42,537 nucleotides of DNA from Pseudomonas sp. 21 (GCF_000955805.1 NZ_JYOA01000008.1:1-42537), one strand, 5' to 3'. Positions 34,124 through 42,397 are shown, counted from the stretch's first letter. Notes: generated by a model from the sequence alone, not told the origin. A program made the numbers and translations.

Positions 34124-35160
34124 CCGGCGACCGCCAGCGGCCGCCCGCCAGGCTTTACACCAGGTTGCCAGCCGAGCGCCGGGGCAATCTCCCGCGCCAG
34201 CTGCTCCAGGCGCCGCAGCACCTGGGCCTGGGTGGAGCTTTCCGATTGCACCACGGCGATGAAGTAGTCCGCGTAGGGCAGCAGCGACGGGTCGTTGCGA
34301 ACGCTGGCGATCACCTCCTCGGGATGGCCATGGTGGACGTTGAGCAGGCGCAGGTGGCTGTCCAGGTCGGCGGCCTCGTCGATCAGCCCTTCGCGGATCA
34401 GGCGGGGCACGTGCAATTCGATATCCGGCGCCAGTTCCGCGCGGGACTGTACCTTGTCCTCGGCGGGGAAGACCGCGCGCACCACGCCGATGCGCGGCCG
34501 GCGCGTTTCATCCTGCCAGGCGCCGAGGTAGGCGTCGGCCAGCGGTTTCTGCACCGTCAGCGGATCGTGGGTGGCTGTGCCCAGCAGCAGGCCATTGCCT
34601 TGCTCGGCGGCGTACATCGCGCCGGCTTCGCTGCCGTGGGAATGCCAGAGTCGTTCCCGCAGCCCGGCCGCCGGGGGGTGCAGGCGCAGCTGCGCCTCGC
34701 CGGGCAGCGGTGCGCCGAGCAGGGCGGCCTGCAGTGCGCGCTGGGAGTGCTGGAAATCCTCCTGGCGGCGCTGGGCGTCGCGGCCGAAGGCGTTGAACAT
34801 CTCCAGGTTGGCGCCACCGCTGCCCAGGCCCAGTTGCAGTCGGCCGGCGGACAGCGCGTCGAGTACGGCGGCGTCTTCGGCTAGGCGTAGCGAATCCTCC
34901 AGCGGCAGGGTGACGACCGCCGTACCCAGTTCGATGCGCCGGGTGCGCGCGGCGATGTTGGCGAACAGCAGCAGTGGCGAAGGCAGCTGGCCGAAGCCGC
35001 CGCTCAGGTGGTGCTGGGCGATCCAGCCGCCGTCGAAGCCCAGCGCCTCGGCGAATTCGAACTGCTCCTGCAGGTCGCGGTAGACCTGGCGCGGGTCGCT
35101 GCCGAAGGCGTGGGTGAGGAAGCCGAGCTTGAACGACTTCTGCGGTTTGGGTGCGCTCAT
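34120..35160 (-). CDS. Luciferase-like FMN-dependent monooxygenase
   Basis: A 346-aa luciferase-like protein with KLGFLTHAFGSDPRQVYRDLQEQFEFAEALGFDGGWIAQHHLSG at the start, RIELGTAVVTLPLEDSLRLAEDAAVLDALSAGRLQLGLGSGG in the middle, and EQLAREIAPALGWQP near the end. It is clearly a sister of the next gene (35157-36188), which shares AEDASVLDLISQGRLQLGLGAG and DIAPALGWQP; the two arose by tandem duplication or work as a heteromer like LuxA/LuxB. Four-base overlaps (ATGA) join it to both neighbours. The substrate is unknown. Confidence 0.82.
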   Translation of the reverse strand: MSAPKPQKSFKLGFLTHAFGSDPRQVYRDLQEQFEFAEALGFDGGWIAQHHLSGGFGQLPSPLLLFANIAARTRRIELGTAVVTLPLEDSLRLAEDAAVLDALSAGRLQLGLGSGGANLEMFNAFGRDAQRRQEDFQHSQRALQAALLGAPLPGEAQLRLHPPAAGLRERLWHSHGSEAGAMYAAEQGNGLLLGTATHDPLTVQKPLADAYLGAWQDETRRPRIGVVRAVFPAEDKVQSRAELAPDIELHVPRLIREGLIDEAADLDSHLRLLNVHHGHPEEVIASVRNDPSLLPYADYFIAVVQSESSTQAQVLRRLEQLAREIAPALGWQPGVKPGGRPLAVAG

Positions 35161-36188
35161 GCCGGGATCTCCTGTGCGAGTGCGCGCTGCCGGCTCGGTT
35201 GCCAGCCCAGCGCGGGGGCGATGTCGCGGGCGACGGTTTCCAGGTGGCGCAGGGCTTCGGCGAAGCCGGTGGAGGTGGTCTGCACCTGGACGATCAGTTG
35301 GTCATCGGCGCCCAGCGGTGCATCGGCACGCAGCTGCCCGGCAATCTTTGCCGGGTCGCCGTGAAGTACGCCGAGGGCGTCGAGTACTGCCTCGAAGCCT
35401 TGTGCCGGGTCGGCGTGGCCGATGCCGATACGCCGCTGGCGTTCGACGTAGGCGAGGATGTCCTGGCGCAGGGTCGAACCTGCTGCCGCTGCATCGGCAC
35501 CGGGAAAGACAGCGCGTACCAGCGCCACGCGAGGCGTGCCCGAGTGAGCGGGACTCCAGGCCCGGCGGTAGCGCTCGATCACCTGCGAGCGCGGTTCGGC
35601 ACCGGCCGTGGGGTTGGGGGCGAGGATCAGCCCGTTGCCGCGGGCGGCGACCTGTTCGACGCGCGAAGTGGCTTCCCACAGGCGTTGCTCCAGACCTTCG
35701 GCGGCGGGGCGCAATACACGGCCTTCGGCATTCAGCGGTTCGCCGGCCAGCGCCTGGCGCAGGCGCTCAAGGCGCTGGTCGTACTGTGCGTGGCGGCCTT
35801 CCAGAGTCTGGCCGAAGGCGGCGAAGCTGTCCGGGTCGAAGCCGGCGCCCAGGCCCAGTTGCAGGCGGCCCTGGCTGATCAGGTCGAGCACCGAGGCATC
35901 TTCGGCCAGGCGCAGGGCGTTCTCCTGGTTGAGCACGACGATACCGGTGCCCAGCTGGATGTGGCGGGTGCGTTCGGCCGCGGCGCCGAGCAGCACCAGC
36001 GGCGAGGGCAGGCGGCCGTTCTCGCTGGCGAAGTGGTGCTGGGCCAGCCAGCCGCTGTCGAAGCCCAGCTCCTCGGCGGCTTCGAACAGCTCCAGGGTCT
36101 GCTGGTACAGGCGCGGCTCGAACTGCGGGGCGTACACGCGGTTGAGGAAGCCCAGGCGGAAGCTGCTGTGAACAGTGCGGCGGGTCAT
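35157..36188 (-). CDS. Luciferase-like FMN-dependent monooxygenase (sister of 34120-35160)
   Basis: A 343-aa luciferase-like protein: FRLGFLNRVYAPQFEPRLYQQTLELFEAAEELGFDSGWLAQHHFASENGRLPSPLVLLGAAAERTRHIQLGTGIVVLNQENALRLAEDAS. The true start is ATG 36188, which overlaps the surE stop by four bases; the open frame continues far upstream as a shadow of surE. The pair with 34120-35160 resembles the alpha/beta subunit arrangement of luciferase. No function can be assigned beyond flavin-dependent oxygenation. Confidence 0.82.
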   Translation of the reverse strand: MTRRTVHSSFRLGFLNRVYAPQFEPRLYQQTLELFEAAEELGFDSGWLAQHHFASENGRLPSPLVLLGAAAERTRHIQLGTGIVVLNQENALRLAEDASVLDLISQGRLQLGLGAGFDPDSFAAFGQTLEGRHAQYDQRLERLRQALAGEPLNAEGRVLRPAAEGLEQRLWEATSRVEQVAARGNGLILAPNPTAGAEPRSQVIERYRRAWSPAHSGTPRVALVRAVFPGADAAAAGSTLRQDILAYVERQRRIGIGHADPAQGFEAVLDALGVLHGDPAKIAGQLRADAPLGADDQLIVQVQTTSTGFAEALRHLETVARDIAPALGWQPSRQRALAQEIPA

Positions 36189-37129
36189 GGCTTTGGCTCC
36201 GTGAGAGTGGCCTGGCCCAGCAGCGGCGTCAGCGCGGCGCCGAGGCGCTCGCTGTCGGCCGGTGCGCCGGGCAGGGCGTTGAACGGGCTGAGGGTGAGGT
36301 AGCCCTTGGCGACCCACACCGCTTCGTCCTCGGCATTGCTGGCGTCCGGCGGCGGCGACCAGGCGAAGCCGATGCCCGGCTTGCCGGCCAGCTTGGCGTC
36401 GAGCTTGCCGAGGTCTTCGGTGTAGAGGGCGTGGAAGGGCACATAGCGGCCGATGCGGGTCAGTCGCGCACCCTGGAGTTTCTCCAGCGGTGGCAGGTTG
36501 AGGTTCAGGCCCACGCCCTTGGGCAGCAGTGCGCCGTCGGCCTGGCGATGCCGGTCCAGCGCATCCACCAAATGGGTGACGAGGGCGGCGATGCGCGGGC
36601 TGTCCTGTTCCTTCAGGTCGGCGCTGACGGCGAGGGCCGGCACGCCGGAGAGCACCGCGACGCTGGCGGCGTTGAAGGTGCCCGAAGCGCTGTTGAGGGC
36701 GCCGAGGTTGTTGCCGGGATTGGGCCCGACTATCACCAGGTCCGGGTGCGGCAGGACCTTTTCCAGCCCCAGCAGCACCGCCATCACCGGCGTGCCGCTG
36801 ATGCGGATGTCCACCTGTTTGCCCGCGCAGCTGTCGGTTTCGCAAAGGCCTTTTTCGGTGGTGGTGAGGTAGTAGCTGTCCGGATAGGCCGGGTCGTCGT
36901 CGCGGCCGACCTGCGTCTCGCGGCCGAAGAAGAAGGCGCCGCCCCGTGCACTCTGGTCGCTGTAGGGCGCGGCGATGCGCACGGTGTGCCCGTCGGCCTT
37001 GAGCGCGCTGTACAACGCGCGGATGTTCGGATGGCGGTAGCCGTCGTCGTTGCTGAGCAGGATGTTCAGCGCGAACGCCGGCTGCGCGACGGCGCAGCCG
37101 GCGGCCAGCAGCAGGGCCGTGACCCTCAT
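36185..37129 (-). CDS. Exported SurE-type 5'/3'-nucleotidase
   Basis: A 314-aa protein of the SurE phosphatase fold with a signal peptide (residues 1-21, cleavage after AFA/L near 20). Metal-binding LNILLSNDDGY, the VIVGPNPGNNLGALNSASGTFNAASVAVLSGVPALAVS block and SGTPV are all present, so the active site looks complete. Ordinary SurE is about 250 aa and cytoplasmic; this exported, longer form is different and should act in the periplasm on a phosphate monoester. It is placed between five flavin monooxygenases with four-base overlaps on both sides, so it is part of the same pathway, perhaps removing a phosphate before uptake or opening a sulfate or phosphate ester. Confidence 0.83.
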   Translation of the reverse strand: MRVTALLLAAGCAVAQPAFALNILLSNDDGYRHPNIRALYSALKADGHTVRIAAPYSDQSARGGAFFFGRETQVGRDDDPAYPDSYYLTTTEKGLCETDSCAGKQVDIRISGTPVMAVLLGLEKVLPHPDLVIVGPNPGNNLGALNSASGTFNAASVAVLSGVPALAVSADLKEQDSPRIAALVTHLVDALDRHRQADGALLPKGVGLNLNLPPLEKLQGARLTRIGRYVPFHALYTEDLGKLDAKLAGKPGIGFAWSPPPDASNAEDEAVWVAKGYLTLSPFNALPGAPADSERLGAALTPLLGQATLTEPKP

Positions 37130-38460
37130 GCCGCGCTCCCGGCGAAACGATTGGCCGGACGCTCCAGGCCGAGGTTCTCGCGCAGGGTCGCGCCTTCATA
37201 TTCGCGGCGCAGCAGGCCGCGCTCCTGCAACAGCGGCACGACCTCGTCGACGAATACCTCGATGCCGCCCGGCAGGTACGGGAAGAACACGTTGAAGCCG
37301 TCGCAGGCGCGGGCCTGGAACCAGGCGTCGAAGGTGTCGGCGATGTCTTCGGCGGTGCCGATCACCGGGTTGCCGCCGGCCAGGCGCAGGTACAGCTGAC
37401 GAATCGTCAGGCCCTCGTTGCGCGCCAGTTCCAGCACCTTGTCGCGGCGGCTGCCACGCTGGCCGACCGGGGTCTCCGGCAGCGGGCCGTCGAGGTCGTG
37501 GGCGGAGAGGTCGATGTCCTCGCCGAGGGTGTCGGCCAGCAGGCGCAGGCCCAGCACCGGGTCCACCAGGCTCTGGAATTCCTCGAACAGTTCGCGGGCC
37601 TCTTCGCGGGTGCGGCCGATGAAGGGCGTGATGCCAGGGAGGATCTTGATGCCGTCCGGGTTGCGGCCCAGCGCAGCGGCGCGTTGCTTCACGTCGGTGT
37701 AGAAGGCCTGGGCGGCGGGGATGGTCTCGGCCATGGCGAAGATGACTTCCGCCACGCGGGCGGCCAGCGCCTTGCCGGCGTCCGAGGCGCCGGCCTGGAC
37801 CAGCACCGGGTGGCCCTGGGGCGGGCGCGCCACGTTGAGCGGGCCGCGCACGGAGAAGTATTCGCCCTGGTGGTCGAGCACGTGCAGCTTGGTCGGGTCG
37901 AAGTACTGCCCGCTGGCCTTGTCGCGCACGAAGGCGTCGTCGTCCCAGCTGTCCCACAGGCCCTTGACCACGTCGTGAAACTCTTCGGCGCGACGGTAGC
38001 GCTCGGCGTGGTCGATGTGCGCTTCGCGGCCGAAGTTCCAGGCTTCGTCGGAAACCACCGACGTCACCAGGTTCCAGGCGGCGCGCCCCTTGGACAGGTA
38101 GTCGAGCGAGGCGAACTTGCGGGCGATGTGGTACGGCTCGTTGTAGCTGGTGGTGGCGGTGGCGATCAGGCCGATGCGGCTGGTGACGGCGGCCAGCGCG
38201 GCCATCAGGGTCAGCGGCTCGAAGTGCTCGCCGCGCGCGGTGCGGCTCAGGGCGTCGAGGTGATGGCCCCAGAGCGCGACCACGTCGGCGACGAACAGCG
38301 CGTCGAAGCGGCCGCGCTCGGCGGTCTGCGCTACCTGCTTGAAATAGTCGAAATCCAGGCTGGCGTCGGCCTGGGCCCTGGGGTGGCGCCAGGCGGCGAC
38401 GTGGTGGCCGCTGTTGGCGAGGAAGGCGCCGAGCTTGAGCTGGTCGGTACGGCGGGTCAT
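37126..38460 (-). CDS. NtaA/SnaA/DszA-family FMNH2-dependent monooxygenase
   Basis: A 444-aa flavin monooxygenase of the family containing nitrilotriacetate monooxygenase, dibenzothiophene sulfone monooxygenase DszA and dimethylsulfide monooxygenase. Marks: LKLGAFLANSGHHVAAWRHP at the start, FDALFVADVVALWG, IGLIATATTSYNEPYHIARKFASLDYLSKGRAAWNLVTS, NFGREAHIDHAERYRRAEEF, GHPVLVQAGASDAGKALAARVAEVIFAM and the C-terminal GFNVFFPYLPGGIEVFVDEVVPLLQERGL. Length and motifs are normal. ATG 38460 is chosen; the longer frame runs into the TonB gene. It is 56 bases after the TonB receptor stop and overlaps surE by four. It probably oxidises the imported compound first. Confidence 0.88.
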   Translation of the reverse strand: MTRRTDQLKLGAFLANSGHHVAAWRHPRAQADASLDFDYFKQVAQTAERGRFDALFVADVVALWGHHLDALSRTARGEHFEPLTLMAALAAVTSRIGLIATATTSYNEPYHIARKFASLDYLSKGRAAWNLVTSVVSDEAWNFGREAHIDHAERYRRAEEFHDVVKGLWDSWDDDAFVRDKASGQYFDPTKLHVLDHQGEYFSVRGPLNVARPPQGHPVLVQAGASDAGKALAARVAEVIFAMAETIPAAQAFYTDVKQRAAALGRNPDGIKILPGITPFIGRTREEARELFEEFQSLVDPVLGLRLLADTLGEDIDLSAHDLDGPLPETPVGQRGSRRDKVLELARNEGLTIRQLYLRLAGGNPVIGTAEDIADTFDAWFQARACDGFNVFFPYLPGGIEVFVDEVVPLLQERGLLRREYEGATLRENLGLERPANRFAGSAA

Positions 38461-38516
38461 GTCTTGTCTCCCGTGCGAGGCGGGCGCCGGTTTGGCGCCC
38501 GTCGGCTTGTGCAAGG

Positions 38517-40964
38517 TCAGAAGTTGTAGGCCAGGCCCGTGTACCAGTAGCCGCCGGTGGTGCCGTAGGGCGAGAAGTTGCCGTACGGGAAGGCGCCGGA
38601 GGTGCTGGGCAGGTTCGTGCGGTCGGGGTAGACGTTGAACAGGTTGTTGGCCCCGGCGGTGAGGGTCAGGTTGCGGGTCAGGTGGTAGTCGACGTTGAGG
38701 TCGGTGATCCACTGCGGGTCGAAGGTGCGGTCGTAGACCTCGGCGGTGCCGTACTGGGTGTACTCGCCGTAGCGGGTCAGGTTCAGGCTCACGTCGAACT
38801 GGCCGATGCTCCAGTCGGCGCCCAGCAGCAGGCGCGATTCCGGCTGGCCGTGCTTGAGGTTGCCCTGGCGTTGGCGGTCGTAGCCGCCGTCCGGGCCGAG
38901 AGCGGACTGGGCCACGGAGGAGGCGTGGATCTTGTCGATCTCGGTGGTGTTCCAGTTGAAGCCGGCGTTGTAGCGGATGCTGCCGTAGGCACCCAGTTCC
39001 TGGCGGAAGTCGCCGACGATGTCGACGCCACGGGTGGTGGTGTCCAGGGCGTTGGTGAAGTAGGTGACGTACTGGTTGGGGTTGAGGCCGGCGCCGGCGA
39101 GGATGTCCTGGATCGCCTGGGTGCCGCCCAGGTAGCCGGTCTGGGCGATGCGGTCGCGGATCTTGATCTGGTAGGCGTCGATGGTCAGGCTGCTGGCCGG
39201 GGTCGGCTGCAGGGTCAGGCCGACGCTGTAGTTGGTGGATTTCTCCGGGCTCAGGGTGGAGGCGCCGAGCGCCTGCGCGACGTCCGAACTCACCGCGACG
39301 TTGCGGTAGTCGATCAGGTTGCCGTTGACGCTGCTCTGCGAGGTCGAGCTGTAGATCTGCTGGGCCAGCGAGGGCGCGCGGAAGCCGGTGCTGGCGGTGC
39401 CGCGCAGGGCCAGGATCGGGGTCAGCTGGTAGCGGGTGGAGAGCTTGCCGTTGGTGGTCACGCCCGAGCCGTCGTTGTAGTGCTCGTAGCGCCCGGCGAG
39501 GTCGACGTGCCACTTGTCGGTGAAGTCCTGGCCGATCTCGCCGTAGCCGGCGTAGCTGGTGCGGCCCTTGGAGGCGGCATCGGCCGGGGTGGTGCCGGCG
39601 CCGGAGATGGTGCCGGGGGCGATCAGCGCGCCGTTGGCGCCGTACTGGTAGTCGCCATAGCCGTAGGAGGCGTACTCGCCCTTGCCGATCTTGTAGTTCT
39701 CGTAGCGGTGCTCCAGGCCCCAGGAAATCTGCGTGGGCTTGGCCAGGCCGAGGTCGAAGGCACGGGTCAGGTCGAGGTTGCTCGTCCACTGGCTGAAGGT
39801 CTTCACGCCGGTGTCGACGTTGGTGGGCGAATCCGCGCCGTAGCTGAGGTTGTAGGTATCGGTCAGCGTGGCGCGGGCGTGGTCCTGGCCGTAGGTGGTG
39901 GACAGGTCGTAGTCCCAGCCGGCCGCCTCGCCCTTGCCGCCGAAGGCGAACTGGAAGTCGTTCTCGATGAACCGCAGGTTGTCCTCGATGCCTTCGGGGT
40001 AAGGCGTCGGGATGCCGTTGAAGCTGGCCGGCTGGTGGAACGCCAGTGGCTTGGACGACTCGCGGTTGGTGTAGGTGGAGAAGGAGTACAGGGTCAGGGC
40101 GTCGTTTACCGGCAGCTCGGCGTTGTAGCCCAGGCTGAAGTTCTCCACCTTCGGCAGGCCGGTGCCGTAGTAGGTGTGCTGCAGGCTGGTGTTGCCGGCG
40201 GAGTCGGTATAGGGCGCGTTGTCGGAGCGGTCGGAGATGTTCTGGTGCTTGTAGTCCAGGGCGAAGTTGACGAAGCCCTCGTTGCCCAGTTCGAAGCCGA
40301 TGTTGCCGCTCTGCCGGGCGGTCTCGCCGTCGCCGTTCTCGTAGTTCTGGCCGTAGGTGCTGGCCAGGCGGCCGCCGTGGTCGGTCTGCTTGAGCACCAC
40401 GTTGATGACCCCGCCGATGGCGTCGGAGCCGTACTGGGCGGAGGCGCCGTCACGCAAGACTTCGACGTGGTCCACCAGGGCGGTGGGGATCATGTCCAGG
40501 TCCACCGGCTGCGAGCCGGAGTTCAGGTAGGTGCCGTTGTTGAGCAGGGCGCTGTTGTGCCGGCGCTTGCCGTTGACCAGTACCAGCACCTGGTCGCCGT
40601 TGAGGCCGCGCAGGCTGATCGGGCGGACCACCGAGGTGGAGCCGAAGCCGGAGGAGGCCGGCAGGTTCAGCGAGGGCAGCACGCGGCTCAGGGCGCGGGT
40701 CAGGTCGCCCTGGCCGGTGGCTTCCAGCTGCTTGCTGGAGATCACGTCCACCGGCGCCGGGCTGTCGGCCAGGGTGCGCGCCTGGCCGCGGTTGCCGACC
40801 ACCACCACGGTGCTCAGGCGGTTATCGGTGGTGCTGCCGCTGGTGCTGGCGTCGGCATCGGCGGCGAGCGCCGGCAGGGCCTGGGTGACGGCGAGGAACA
40901 GAAGGCTATGGGTGAACAGCGTGCGGGCGGTCGATGCGCTCCGGGCACGGGTGACTGCGGTCAT
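38517..40964 (-). CDS. TonB-dependent receptor of the sigma-54 operon
   Basis: An 815-aa outer-membrane receptor. The signal peptide spans about residues 1-35 (LFTHSLLFLAVTQALPALA). The TonB-box-like LSTVVVVGNRG is followed by a plug with DSPAPVDVISSKQLEATGQGDL, QVLVLVNGKRRHNSALLN and VEVLRDGASAQYGSDAIGGVINVV, then a barrel ending WYTGLAYNF. It is a paralogue of the receptor at 7267-9648. GGAG lies eight bases before the ATG. It is the first gene of a seven-gene operon running to 31954, with a sigma-54 promoter about 150 bases upstream. Import of a sulfonate, sulfate ester or a larger conjugate through the outer membrane is the likely task. Confidence 0.9.
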   Translation of the reverse strand: MTAVTRARSASTARTLFTHSLLFLAVTQALPALAADADASTSGSTTDNRLSTVVVVGNRGQARTLADSPAPVDVISSKQLEATGQGDLTRALSRVLPSLNLPASSGFGSTSVVRPISLRGLNGDQVLVLVNGKRRHNSALLNNGTYLNSGSQPVDLDMIPTALVDHVEVLRDGASAQYGSDAIGGVINVVLKQTDHGGRLASTYGQNYENGDGETARQSGNIGFELGNEGFVNFALDYKHQNISDRSDNAPYTDSAGNTSLQHTYYGTGLPKVENFSLGYNAELPVNDALTLYSFSTYTNRESSKPLAFHQPASFNGIPTPYPEGIEDNLRFIENDFQFAFGGKGEAAGWDYDLSTTYGQDHARATLTDTYNLSYGADSPTNVDTGVKTFSQWTSNLDLTRAFDLGLAKPTQISWGLEHRYENYKIGKGEYASYGYGDYQYGANGALIAPGTISGAGTTPADAASKGRTSYAGYGEIGQDFTDKWHVDLAGRYEHYNDGSGVTTNGKLSTRYQLTPILALRGTASTGFRAPSLAQQIYSSTSQSSVNGNLIDYRNVAVSSDVAQALGASTLSPEKSTNYSVGLTLQPTPASSLTIDAYQIKIRDRIAQTGYLGGTQAIQDILAGAGLNPNQYVTYFTNALDTTTRGVDIVGDFRQELGAYGSIRYNAGFNWNTTEIDKIHASSVAQSALGPDGGYDRQRQGNLKHGQPESRLLLGADWSIGQFDVSLNLTRYGEYTQYGTAEVYDRTFDPQWITDLNVDYHLTRNLTLTAGANNLFNVYPDRTNLPSTSGAFPYGNFSPYGTTGGYWYTGLAYNF

Positions 40965-41124
40965 GGTTACGCTCCAAGGTTTGCTCCCGGCTGGCGCCCG
41001 TCTGGGTGGCCGCTGCGGGTTATCGTGTCGACGGCATCGGGGCCGCGTTGGCGAACGGCTTGTTGCTGGGAGGGACTGGTCGCGTTCAGTCGGAAGGCAG
41101 GCTCAAGCTCATGGCGCTGATAAC

Positions 41125-41139
41125 GCAAGCGCTGTGCCA
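41125..41139 (-). promoter_or_regulatory. Sigma-54 promoter of the TonB/monooxygenase operon
   Basis: On the minus strand TGGCAC-AGCGC-TTGC, with GG at -24 and GC at -12 separated by the required 10 bases and all box letters matching the consensus. Transcription would start near 41113, giving a leader of about 150 bases before the TonB receptor. Confidence 0.82.
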
Positions 41140-41191
41140 GTCTGGAAAGGCCTTGTCTTTCAGTGGTTTGCCGGTGGCGCTGGAATTTCCC

Positions 41192-41207
41192 TGCTGGGTT
41201 TGCAGCA
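41192..41207. promoter_or_regulatory. Enhancer-like inverted repeat, copy 1
   Basis: TGCTGGGTTTGCAGCA, extended to the perfect dyad CTGCTG-N6-CAGCAG at 41191-41208. It is 14/16 identical to copy 2 at 41272-41287 and lies about 75 bases upstream of the minus-strand -12 and about 140 upstream of the plus-strand -12, normal places for a sigma-54 activator site. Confidence 0.68.
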
Positions 41208-41271
41208 GTGCTGATCCAGGCTGTTGCTTTTCATCCAGCCGCTGGCGAGGCACTGCTCCGCGGTGGCGCGA

Positions 41272-41287
41272 TGCTGCATTTGCAGCA
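41272..41287. promoter_or_regulatory. Enhancer-like inverted repeat, copy 2
   Basis: TGCTGC-ATTT-GCAGCA, a perfect 6-bp dyad, with the same orientation and register as copy 1, 80 bases apart. It is about 155 bases from the minus-strand -12 and about 60 from the plus-strand -12. Confidence 0.68.
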
Positions 41288-41325
41288 AGGGGCACGCAGG
41301 CCGGTTCGGGCGTTCGCCCTGGTAC

Positions 41326-41341
41326 TGGCACAGGCCTTGCT
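41326..41341 (+). promoter_or_regulatory. Sigma-54 promoter of the P1 hydrolase gene
   Basis: TGGCAC-AGGCC-TTGCT, a full consensus match with the correct spacing. The start near 41351 gives a leader of about 27 bases to the ATG at 41378. It is the mirror partner of the promoter at 41125-41139. Confidence 0.83.
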
Positions 41342-41377
41342 CCGGCGCTGCTTTCCCTTATCTGCCTGGAGAGACGC

Positions 41378-42376
41378 ATGCCCAGACCCGGCCCGCGCAA
41401 CCTGATCACCGATATCCCCGGCCTGCTGGTCGGCCACGCCACCGATGAACGCGTACAGACCGGCGTTACGGTGCTGCGCCCGGACGGCGTGTGGACCGCC
41501 AGCGTGGACATTCGTGGCGGTGGCCCCGGCGGGCGTGAATCCGCCGCGCTGGAACCGGAGAACATGGTGGGGCAGCTGCATGCGCTGGTGTTTTCCGGTG
41601 GCTCGGTGTTCGGCCTGGGCGCGGCCGATGGCGTCAGTGCGGAGCTGTCGGCGCGCAATATCGGCCTGCACCTGAAGGCCGGTGCGCCGGCCATTCCCAT
41701 CGTGCCGGCGGCGGTGCTGCACGACCTCGCCAATGGTGGTGACAAGGGCTGGGGCATCGACCCGCCGTACCGCGAACTGGGCCGCGAGGCGCTGGCCAAC
41801 CTGGGCGTGGAGTTCGCCCTCGGCGCAGTGGGCGCCGGTCGCGGTGCCATGGCCGGTGTGCTGCCGGGCGGATTGGGTTCGGCCTCGCTGGACCTGGGCG
41901 ACGGCCTGCTGGTGGGCGCGCTGGTGGTGGCCAATCCCATCGGCAGCGTCTACATGCCCGACGGCGAGACCTTCTGGGCCTGGCCCTGGGAGCAGGGCGG
42001 CGAGTTCGGCGGACGCGTGCCCGTGCGGCGGATGGATTGCAGCGAGCCGATGCCGGAGCTTTCACGGCTGGACTCGATGGGCCGCTTGCAGGCCGGCGCC
42101 AACACCACGCTGGCGGTGGTGGCGTGCAATGCGCAGCTGACCACGGCCGAGTGCAAGCGCCTGGCGATCATGGCGCAGGACGGTATCGCCCGTGCGGTGC
42201 GCCCGGCACACCTGCCATTCGACGGCGACAGCCTGTTCGCCATGGCGTCCGGCGATGTCGAGCTGGTGGATGGCCAGCGCCGTCAGGTGGAGCTTTCGCG
42301 CATCGGCTCGGCGGCTGCCGATTGCGTGGCACGGGCGATTGCGCGGGGTGTCTATCTTGCGCGTGCGCGCTCCTGA
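41378..42376 (+). CDS. P1-family (DmpA/NylC-type) N-terminal-nucleophile hydrolase
   Basis: A 332-aa hydrolase of the P1 peptidase group, which includes L-aminopeptidase DmpA, beta-aminopeptidases and nylon-oligomer hydrolase NylC. Marks: DIPGLLVGHATD at the start, SVDIRGGGPGGRESAALEPENMV, LVFSGGSVFGLGAADGV, and the self-cleavage site GANTTLAVVACN. Cleavage between Asn242 and Thr243 would free Thr243 as nucleophile, as in NylC, rather than Ser as in DmpA. No signal peptide is seen. ATG 41378 (GGAG six bases upstream) is preferred over the longer frame from 41006, which would read through the control region. It is divergent from the TonB operon under its own sigma-54 promoter and could cut an amide in the imported compound. 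Confidence 0.87.
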   Translation: MPRPGPRNLITDIPGLLVGHATDERVQTGVTVLRPDGVWTASVDIRGGGPGGRESAALEPENMVGQLHALVFSGGSVFGLGAADGVSAELSARNIGLHLKAGAPAIPIVPAAVLHDLANGGDKGWGIDPPYRELGREALANLGVEFALGAVGAGRGAMAGVLPGGLGSASLDLGDGLLVGALVVANPIGSVYMPDGETFWAWPWEQGGEFGGRVPVRRMDCSEPMPELSRLDSMGRLQAGANTTLAVVACNAQLTTAECKRLAIMAQDGIARAVRPAHLPFDGDSLFAMASGDVELVDGQRRQVELSRIGSAAADCVARAIARGVYLARARS

Positions 42377-42397
42377 GAGCAGAGCGGGCGGAAGACA

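Noticed and set aside
35157..37199. A 680-aa fusion of SurE-region sequence and a monooxygenase
   Set aside because: The upstream 337 codons are out of frame with surE and Arg/Pro-rich shadow. ATG 36188 with the four-base overlap is the real start.
37126..39789. An 887-aa frame extending the NtaA-like gene into the TonB gene
   Set aside because: The extension is antisense-like, Arg/Gln/Pro-rich shadow text; the family start is at 38460.
38682..41120. 812-codon plus-strand frame opposite the second TonB receptor
   Set aside because: Shadow of the receptor: V/G/A-rich with no domain, and it runs through the sigma-54 control region.
41264..41278. TGGCGCGATGCTGC as a further sigma-54 promoter
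   Set aside because: GG and GC are 9 bases apart instead of 10; the perfect promoter at 41326 is close by.
41006..41377. N-terminal extension of the P1 hydrolase
   Set aside because: It would cover both enhancer-like repeats and the sigma-54 promoter, and adds a cysteine/arginine-rich stretch foreign to the family.
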